From the NCBI RefSeq assembly GCF_900142435.1, contig NZ_LT670846.1:1020750-1084749 (forward strand): a DNA stretch of 64,000 nucleotides. The letters are read 5' to 3'. This DNA comes from Thermocrinis minervae (GTDB lineage: Bacteria; Aquificota; Aquificia; Aquificales; Aquificaceae). The notes beneath the pieces are model-generated. The model saw nothing but the letters and a program-made list of their open reading frames with translations. It made no database searches and was not told the DNA's origin. Of this stretch, positions 58,942 to 64,000 are shown one piece after another (position 1 is the first letter of the stretch; the number at the start of each line of letters is the position of its first letter). Made by a program: the position numbers and the translations under genes.

Positions 58942-60105
58942 ATGTTTGAGTTCTCAGATAGGATAAAGGCGCTCCCACCCTACCTCTTTGCCCAGATAGA
59001 CAGGAAGAAGAAAGAAAAGATAGCCCAGGGGTACGATGTGATTGACTTGGGTGTTGGAGATCCCGACATGCCAACACCCGAACCGATAGTAAAGGCTATG
59101 CAGAAAGCCGTAGAAAAGCCAGAGCATCACAGATACCCATCCTACGAGGGTATGTACTCCTTTAGAAAGGCTGTAGCAGATTGGTACAAAAGGCGCTTTG
59201 GAGTTGACCTTGATCCAGAGAAAGAAGTCATAGCCCTTATAGGTTCCAAGGAAGGTATAGCTCACTTTCCTCTGGCTTTTGTAAACCCTGGAGACATAGT
59301 ACTCTGTCCCGATCCTGCATATCCCGTTTACAAGATAGGTACCATCTTTGCTGGTGGTGTTCCTTACATAATGCCCCTAAGAGAAGAGAACAACTTCCTA
59401 CCAGACTTTAGGTCGATCCCCAAAGATGTACTAAAGAGAGCTAAGATAGTGTGGGTAAACTATCCCAACAACCCTACATCTGCAGTAGCTACAAAAGAGT
59501 TTTACAAGGAGTTGGTAGATTGGGCAAAGGAAAACAACCTCATAGTAGCTTCAGACCTTGCTTACTCGGAGATATACTTTGATGGCTACAAACCCCCATC
59601 CATACTTGAGGTAGAAGGTGCAAAAGAGGTAGCCATAGAGTTTCACTCTCTATCCAAAACCTACAACATGACTGGATGGAGGATAGGTTTTGCCGTAGGT
59701 AATGCAAAACTCATAGAAGGCTTAGGTAAGGTGAAAACCAACGTAGACTCTGGACAGTTCCAGGCTATACAGGAAGCAGCCATAACAGCGCTAAGCATGC
59801 CTGAGGAAGAAGTTCAGAGGATAAGGGATGTCTATTGGGAAAGAAGGAAGACTATGGTAGAAGCACTCAGGAAGGCAGGTCTTGAGGTTGTAGACTCAAA
59901 GGCTACTTTTTACCTCTGGGTCAAAGTTCCAAAGGGATACACCTCAGCTCAGTTTGTGGAAAAACTCCTTGATGAGAAAGCCATAGTCTGTACTCCAGGA
60001 AGCGGTTTTGGAGAGTATGGAGAGGGCTACTTTAGAATATCCCTGACCGTACCCACCCAAAGACTTCTGGAGGCTGCTGAAAGGATTAAAAGTTTAATAA
60101 TATGA
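58942..60105 (+). CDS. dapL: LL-diaminopimelate aminotransferase-like class I aminotransferase
   Basis: A 387-residue PLP enzyme with the Schiff-base lysine K239 in SLSKTYNMTGWRIG. WVNYPNNPTSA and SDLAYSEIYFDG are the PLP-binding and substrate regions. Its opening (FSDRIKALPPYLFAQID, then DLGVGDPDMPTP) is typical of DapL, which makes LL-diaminopimelate for lysine and peptidoglycan in one step. An aspartate aminotransferase role is the alternative. The ribosome-binding site is AGGAGGTG. Confidence 0.88.
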   Translation: MFEFSDRIKALPPYLFAQIDRKKKEKIAQGYDVIDLGVGDPDMPTPEPIVKAMQKAVEKPEHHRYPSYEGMYSFRKAVADWYKRRFGVDLDPEKEVIALIGSKEGIAHFPLAFVNPGDIVLCPDPAYPVYKIGTIFAGGVPYIMPLREENNFLPDFRSIPKDVLKRAKIVWVNYPNNPTSAVATKEFYKELVDWAKENNLIVASDLAYSEIYFDGYKPPSILEVEGAKEVAIEFHSLSKTYNMTGWRIGFAVGNAKLIEGLGKVKTNVDSGQFQAIQEAAITALSMPEEEVQRIRDVYWERRKTMVEALRKAGLEVVDSKATFYLWVKVPKGYTSAQFVEKLLDEKAIVCTPGSGFGEYGEGYFRISLTVPTQRLLEAAERIKSLII

Positions 60106-61370
60106 AGGAGCTATGGCTCTCTGAGATAGCTACAGGTGTACCCACCGTTGAAGGAAGCATGACCCTCGGAGATGTCCAGAAGGTGTTTGAAGAGTACGGT
60201 ATATTTGACAACCTCGTAGTCCTAAGGAGTGGTTTGCCTGTAGGTATAATCTACAGGAACGAAGTGAGGCGGGCCACTTGCTGCAAAAAGGACCTGAAGG
60301 TAGAAGATCTAGTGCACACACTCCCTAAGCTCAAGGACGTTAGGGTGGCTGTTGATGAGATCTACAAGCTGATGGAGCTCTTTGGACCGTCTGCAGCTCC
60401 AATACTCGTAGTAAACAGAGAAGGTAAGTACATGGGAGTACTGTACCCTCAGGTAATCTTACACTTTCTAAGCATGTACAAAGAGGCGAGCATACCCGTA
60501 TTTAGGCGCATCTCAACCGTACTGGGCAAACCCTATTACCTGCATGTGTTTTTCCTTGAGGGTATAAAAGCCTTCCAGGAAGCAGTGGGTTCTTCAAAGG
60601 CTCAGCTTTTACTTAAGGCTTTTCAGGAGTTAGTTAAAGATTACCTTGAGGGTGATCTGTTCCTTTCTAGTGAAGAAAGAGAGATCTACTTACTTTCAAA
60701 GGAAAAGGCCCTTGATTCAAGAATAAAGGAGCTCATGCAGGAGTTTCACAAGGAGTTTTCGTTACTGTACGCGGGGGCTGATCCCGTCTACGTGCATGGT
60801 TATTCGGTGAACCTTTCTAAAGTACCAAGCATGGAAGACCTTTACAAACTAGATGCAGAGCTAAAGAACAGACTCTCAAAGGTCAAAGACGTATCCTTCT
60901 TTATAAACCACGATCTTATACCCTCCGTAGTGGTATGTGAGTACAGAGCCAGGGAAGCACTTCCAATAATAAGAGAAAAGCTAAAAAGGGATGTGAACAC
61001 CATAGTGGCACAGTTACAGAAGACAGACAGAGAACTCTGGGAATACGTGCTATACGATTTTTTCAAACAGTTTCCTTACTTTGAACTTTTCTACGTAATA
61101 AACGAAAAGGGTATTCAAATATCCAACAACATAGTCAATCCAAAGATAAAGTATCCTATCAAAACAGGTAAAAAGGGAGCAGACAGATCTCAAAAGGACT
61201 ACTTTATCGCAGCTGTGAAGGAAGGTTTTTACATAACCAACGTCTACATTTCTCAAGCAACGGATGACTTTTGCATAACTGTATCCGAAAAGTTCACCTA
61301 CGGAGGAAAAACTTACGTACTGGCATGTGACATAAACTACAGGGAAATACACAGGCTTCTAAAAGGTTGA
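60102..61370 (+). CDS. Cytoplasmic CBS-domain/PDC-type sensor protein of unusual architecture
   Basis: A 422-residue protein with no transmembrane segment. An N-terminal CBS pair covers about residues 10-130 (SMTLGDVQKVFEEYG, APILVVNREGKYMGV). A helical and GGDEF-like but degenerate middle region follows (about 150-320). The C-terminal domain (about 325-420) resembles a PDC/Cache sensor: KGADRSQKDYF followed by YISQATDDFCITVSEK. There is no kinase, cyclase or DNA-binding output. It overlaps dapL by 4 bp. Confidence 0.65.
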   Translation: MKELWLSEIATGVPTVEGSMTLGDVQKVFEEYGIFDNLVVLRSGLPVGIIYRNEVRRATCCKKDLKVEDLVHTLPKLKDVRVAVDEIYKLMELFGPSAAPILVVNREGKYMGVLYPQVILHFLSMYKEASIPVFRRISTVLGKPYYLHVFFLEGIKAFQEAVGSSKAQLLLKAFQELVKDYLEGDLFLSSEEREIYLLSKEKALDSRIKELMQEFHKEFSLLYAGADPVYVHGYSVNLSKVPSMEDLYKLDAELKNRLSKVKDVSFFINHDLIPSVVVCEYRAREALPIIREKLKRDVNTIVAQLQKTDRELWEYVLYDFFKQFPYFELFYVINEKGIQISNNIVNPKIKYPIKTGKKGADRSQKDYFIAAVKEGFYITNVYISQATDDFCITVSEKFTYGGKTYVLACDINYREIHRLLKG

Positions 61371-61446
61371 TAACATGATGTACAGGCGTCTAAAGGGTTT
61401 GGTGAGGTTATATTATTAACTCTTAAAACATTGGGAGGAAAGAAAG

Positions 61447-61902
61447 ATGCTTTCAAAGGAGCAACTAGAAGTACTGAGAAGTAAGCTGCTGGAAGAAAGG
61501 CAAAAGATACTTGAGCGCTACAGGAAAAAAGAGGACACCCAGGCGGTCATAGAAGAGCAGGTAAAAGAGCCCGGAGACCTCGAAGACATAAGCCAGATGA
61601 CTTACACTCAAGAACTTTTGGATAACCTTTCTGCTAGGGAGATGATGATACTAAGAGAGATAGACTACGCCCTTCAAAAGATCCAAGCAGGCACTTACGG
61701 CATATGCGAGTACTGCGGAGAAGAGATACCTTATGAAAGGCTTTTAGTCCTTCCATGGACCCGTTACCACGCAGAGTGTGCTGAAAAGGCAGAAGAAGAA
61801 GGTATAGTACCTACCTATACAACCCAAGGCTTCGAACCAACACTTCCAGAAGGCGAAGACGAACAAATTAGGTTCCAAAGGGAAGACATAACGGAAGCCT
61901 GA
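61447..61902 (+). CDS. dksA: DksA/TraR-family zinc-finger protein
   Basis: A 151-residue protein with a coiled-coil N-terminus and a C-terminal C4 zinc finger (CEYCGEEIPYERL, later HAEC). DksA binds the RNA polymerase secondary channel to support the stringent response. The DxxDxA-like tip is not obvious. The ribosome-binding site is GGGAGGAAAG. Confidence 0.85.
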   Translation: MLSKEQLEVLRSKLLEERQKILERYRKKEDTQAVIEEQVKEPGDLEDISQMTYTQELLDNLSAREMMILREIDYALQKIQAGTYGICEYCGEEIPYERLLVLPWTRYHAECAEKAEEEGIVPTYTTQGFEPTLPEGEDEQIRFQREDITEA

Positions 61903-63050
61903 TGTTTGAATTCTACCTACCCATTGAAATATTCTTTGGACGTGGTAGTGTAAATAAGGTCGGAGAAGTTGCAAGGCGTTTTGGACTGAGCGCCATAGTC
62001 ATAACAGGTAAAAGCAGTGCGAGAAAAAGCGGCGCATTGGAAAAGGTAGTAGACTCACTAAAAAAGCACGGAGTGAAGGATGTTTTTGTTTACGAAGGAG
62101 TTGAGCCTAACCCTACCAACACGCAGGTGGATGAGATAAGCAGGATAGTAGTAGAAAGAAAGATAGACCTGATCGTAGGGTTAGGTGGTGGTAGCTCCTT
62201 AGACACGGCAAAGGCTGTAAGCATAGTGTCTTCCAACGAAGGATCTGCCTGGGACTATGTAAACTATCCAGAAGGTCCAAGGCTTTTGCCCTACCTCAAC
62301 AGACCTACCATATGTATACCAACCACCTCAGGAACTGGTAGTGAGGTAAACAGGTACTCTGTCATCTCAAACCCAATAAGAAAGGAAAAGCTGGTCATAT
62401 CTCACTCTCTGTGTTATCCAAAAGCCGCTATAGTGGATCCAGAGCTTACCGTCACCATGAGTCCCAGGCTTACGGCCACCACTGGTATAGACGCTTTCGT
62501 GCATGCTCTTGAGTCCCTCACCAACAAAATGCACAACCCTCTGGCTGATGAGTTCGCCATAAGGGCTCTGAAGATAATAAAGGAGTGGTTACCCATAGCT
62601 TACAGAGAACCTGAGAATATACAGGCCAGGGAGATGATGTCTTACGCCAGCATGCTCGCGGGTATAGCCATAGACAAGAAAAGGGTGGCCTTAATACACG
62701 CTATGGAACATCCTGTATCCGCTCACTACCCAAGCGTAGCACATGGTGACGGTCTTGCCGCCTTGGCTTTGGCCGTGACCAAGTTCAACTATCAGGGTAA
62801 CCCAAGGAAGTACGAAATTTTCGCCGAAGTGATGGGAGAAGATCCTAAGCCTCACAAAGCAGTAGATGCTGTTGAAAAGATGTTAAAGAGTGTAGATATG
62901 CTCATATCCCTCAGGGACCTGGGGGTGGAGAAAGAGAAGTTAGAAAGGTTGACCGAAGACGTTTACATGCTTGCTCGTAACACCTTTAGCATAAATCCAG
63001 TAGAGCCAAGTTATGAAGACCTGCTAAAACTTTACGAGGAGGCTTTCTGA
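61902..63050 (+). CDS. Iron-containing alcohol dehydrogenase
   Basis: A 382-residue group III alcohol dehydrogenase. The N-terminal GRGSVNKVGEVARRFG strand, the NAD motif GLGGGSSLDTAKA and the metal-binding segment with D, H and H residues (DAFVHALES, then HAMEHPVSAHYPSVAHG) are present. The substrate (butanol, lactaldehyde or another alcohol) is unknown. Its start overlaps the dksA stop by one base. Confidence 0.92.
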   Translation: MFEFYLPIEIFFGRGSVNKVGEVARRFGLSAIVITGKSSARKSGALEKVVDSLKKHGVKDVFVYEGVEPNPTNTQVDEISRIVVERKIDLIVGLGGGSSLDTAKAVSIVSSNEGSAWDYVNYPEGPRLLPYLNRPTICIPTTSGTGSEVNRYSVISNPIRKEKLVISHSLCYPKAAIVDPELTVTMSPRLTATTGIDAFVHALESLTNKMHNPLADEFAIRALKIIKEWLPIAYREPENIQAREMMSYASMLAGIAIDKKRVALIHAMEHPVSAHYPSVAHGDGLAALALAVTKFNYQGNPRKYEIFAEVMGEDPKPHKAVDAVEKMLKSVDMLISLRDLGVEKEKLERLTEDVYMLARNTFSINPVEPSYEDLLKLYEEAF

Positions 63051-63820
63051 TGGAGATTTCTCATGCCATTGTCTTGGGCGTAGTGGAAGGCCTTACAGAG
63101 TTCTTGCCCGTATCATCCACAGGACACCTTATACTTACGGCCCACCTCCTTGGAATCCCTCAGGACAATTTTACGAAGAGCTTTGAGATATCCATACAGT
63201 TAGGAGCCATACTGGCAGTCATGCTCCTCTACTGGAAGAAGCTACTTACAGATGTAGAAGTCATTAAGAGGGTAATCCTAGCCTTCTTACCTACAGGTAT
63301 ATTAGGCTTTCTACTGTATAAGTTCATAAAAGTTTACTTGATAGGTAATGAGCTGGTGGTTGTCCTCTCCCTCTTTTTTGGGGGCCTGTTCCTTCTCTTC
63401 GCAGACAGGTTCTGCGAAAAAAGGTGCTACCTAGATCAGATAAATAGGCTACCCTACGTCAAGGCTGTAGCCATAGGTCTCTTTCAGTCTTTAGCCATGA
63501 TACCAGGGGTATCAAGATCTGGGGCAACCATAATAGGTGGGATGTTTATGGGTCTAAACAGAAAGGAGGCAGCTGAGTTTTCCTTCCTGCTTGCCATACC
63601 CACCATGCTTATAGCCACAGCTTACGATCTTTACAAGTCCCACTCTGAGTTTGTTGTAGAAGATTACAAAATCCTGGCCATTGGTTTTTTATGCGCTTTT
63701 TTGACAGCCCTAGTGAGCGTTAAAACCTTCTTAAGGTTTATATCAAGCCACTCTTTTGTACCCTTCGGTGTCTACAGGATATTTATCTCTATAGTTTACG
63801 CCCTCTTTAAGCTACGGTAA
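63050..63820 (+). CDS. uppP: Undecaprenyl-diphosphatase UppP/BacA
   Basis: A 256-residue inner-membrane phosphatase that recycles undecaprenyl pyrophosphate for cell-wall synthesis. The two motifs VEGLTEFLPVSSTGHL and PGVSRSGATI are intact. It starts on the last base of the alcohol dehydrogenase gene. Its 3' end overlaps the opposite-strand partial gene by 25 bp. Confidence 0.95.
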   Translation: MEISHAIVLGVVEGLTEFLPVSSTGHLILTAHLLGIPQDNFTKSFEISIQLGAILAVMLLYWKKLLTDVEVIKRVILAFLPTGILGFLLYKFIKVYLIGNELVVVLSLFFGGLFLLFADRFCEKRCYLDQINRLPYVKAVAIGLFQSLAMIPGVSRSGATIIGGMFMGLNRKEAAEFSFLLAIPTMLIATAYDLYKSHSEFVVEDYKILAIGFLCAFLTALVSVKTFLRFISSHSFVPFGVYRIFISIVYALFKLR

Positions 63821-64000
63821 AACACAGCACGCGTAAAGAAGAGCCATACTATCACGTAAGGTACGCCAGATACGTATCTGGTTATTTCCCACGTGTCAAG
63901 GTAGAGCATTACAAACACGCATATGGGTGATATTGGCAGAAGTTTCTTTAACAACTCCTCATCCACAAGATCGCTTATGGCAAGGTTAACACCTTTCTGC
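63796..64000 (-). CDS. C-terminus of a membrane protein, partial
   Basis: An open minus-strand reading of 67 codons ending with TAA at 63796-63798 and running off the right edge. The visible part has two hydrophobic helices (ISPICVFVMLYL and VPYVIVWLFF). The family cannot be told from this fragment. It is convergent with uppP. Confidence 0.55.
   Translation of the reverse strand, partial: QKGVNLAISDLVDEELLKKLLPISPICVFVMLYLDTWEITRYVSGVPYVIVWLFFTRAVFYRSLKRA

Overview
The window is a compact, gene-dense bacterial chromosome segment. It most resembles Aquificaceae (Hydrogenobacter/Thermocrinis-like), a family of thermophilic chemolithoautotrophs. This placement is inferred from sequence style and gene content, not from a marker search. 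Native genes favour ATA for Ile and AGG/AGA for Arg, have purine-rich coding strands, overlap by 1-20 bp and form long operons. The central operon is a complete sulfur-oxidizing heterodisulfide-reductase-like (sHdr) system with lipoate-binding proteins, which is typical of these organisms.

Layout. 1-5209 (minus): a translationally coupled operon with a BASS-family transporter, a tandem DUF202 protein, a GT4 glycosyltransferase, a polysaccharide deacetylase, a thioredoxin-like protein, a HIT hydrolase and an oligopeptide-type ABC ATPase cut by the window edge. 5237-11231 (plus): a class A penicillin-binding protein, acetolactate synthase large and small subunits, and leucyl aminopeptidase. 11236-15875 (minus): purH, a dihydrolipoamide-dehydrogenase-like flavoprotein, a LolC/E permease and a PilZ protein. 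15900-22070 (plus): an AT-richer type I restriction-modification block (hsdM-hsdS-hsdR plus a mini zinc metallopeptidase) with its own near-consensus promoter, probably acquired. 22078-34818: housekeeping genes including corA, a ROK kinase, a class II photolyase, a FliK-like/FhlB pair, queF, an orphan histidine kinase, ribBA, two SurA/PpiC-like proteins, a HAD phosphatase and minCDE, the last preceded by tRNA-Asn. 34815-36550: an AEC transporter and plsY.

36545-48512 (minus) is the centrepiece. In transcription order it holds tusA, dsrE2, a dsrE3-like gene, sHdrC1, sHdrB1, sHdrA, hyp, sHdrC2, sHdrB2, lbpA1, a CATC thioredoxin-like gene, a third dsrE-like gene, lbpA2, a radical SAM gene (candidate LipS-type lipoyl synthase), an XTP pyrophosphatase gene and a SulP anion transporter gene. 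The likely logic is that TusA/DsrE carriers pass sulfane sulfur to the cytoplasmic sHdr complex, with lipoate on the LbpA proteins as a cofactor. The radical SAM enzyme may build that lipoate, and SulP may move the sulfur oxyanion. The two longest gaps at the head of this operon both carry the same inverted repeat, CTTAT-N6-ATAAG, with extra half-sites about one helical turn apart. This is a candidate operator for a dedicated regulator.

48644-64000: hisD, a lipoprotein, lgt, a secreted TPR protein, a V4R-domain protein with a DUF59/SufT-like protein, YjbQ, rseP, an F6P-aldolase/transaldolase, a membrane-anchored thioredoxin, a membrane PHP protein, trpS, a TPR protein, an LL-diaminopimelate aminotransferase-like protein, an unusual CBS/PDC-type sensor protein, dksA, an iron alcohol dehydrogenase, uppP, and the end of a membrane protein on the opposite strand. 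Several genes have a -10-like hexamer only 5-10 nt before the start codon, suggesting leaderless mRNAs. The sHdr genes instead have strong AGGAGG-type sites. I see no IS elements, CRISPR arrays or rRNA genes.
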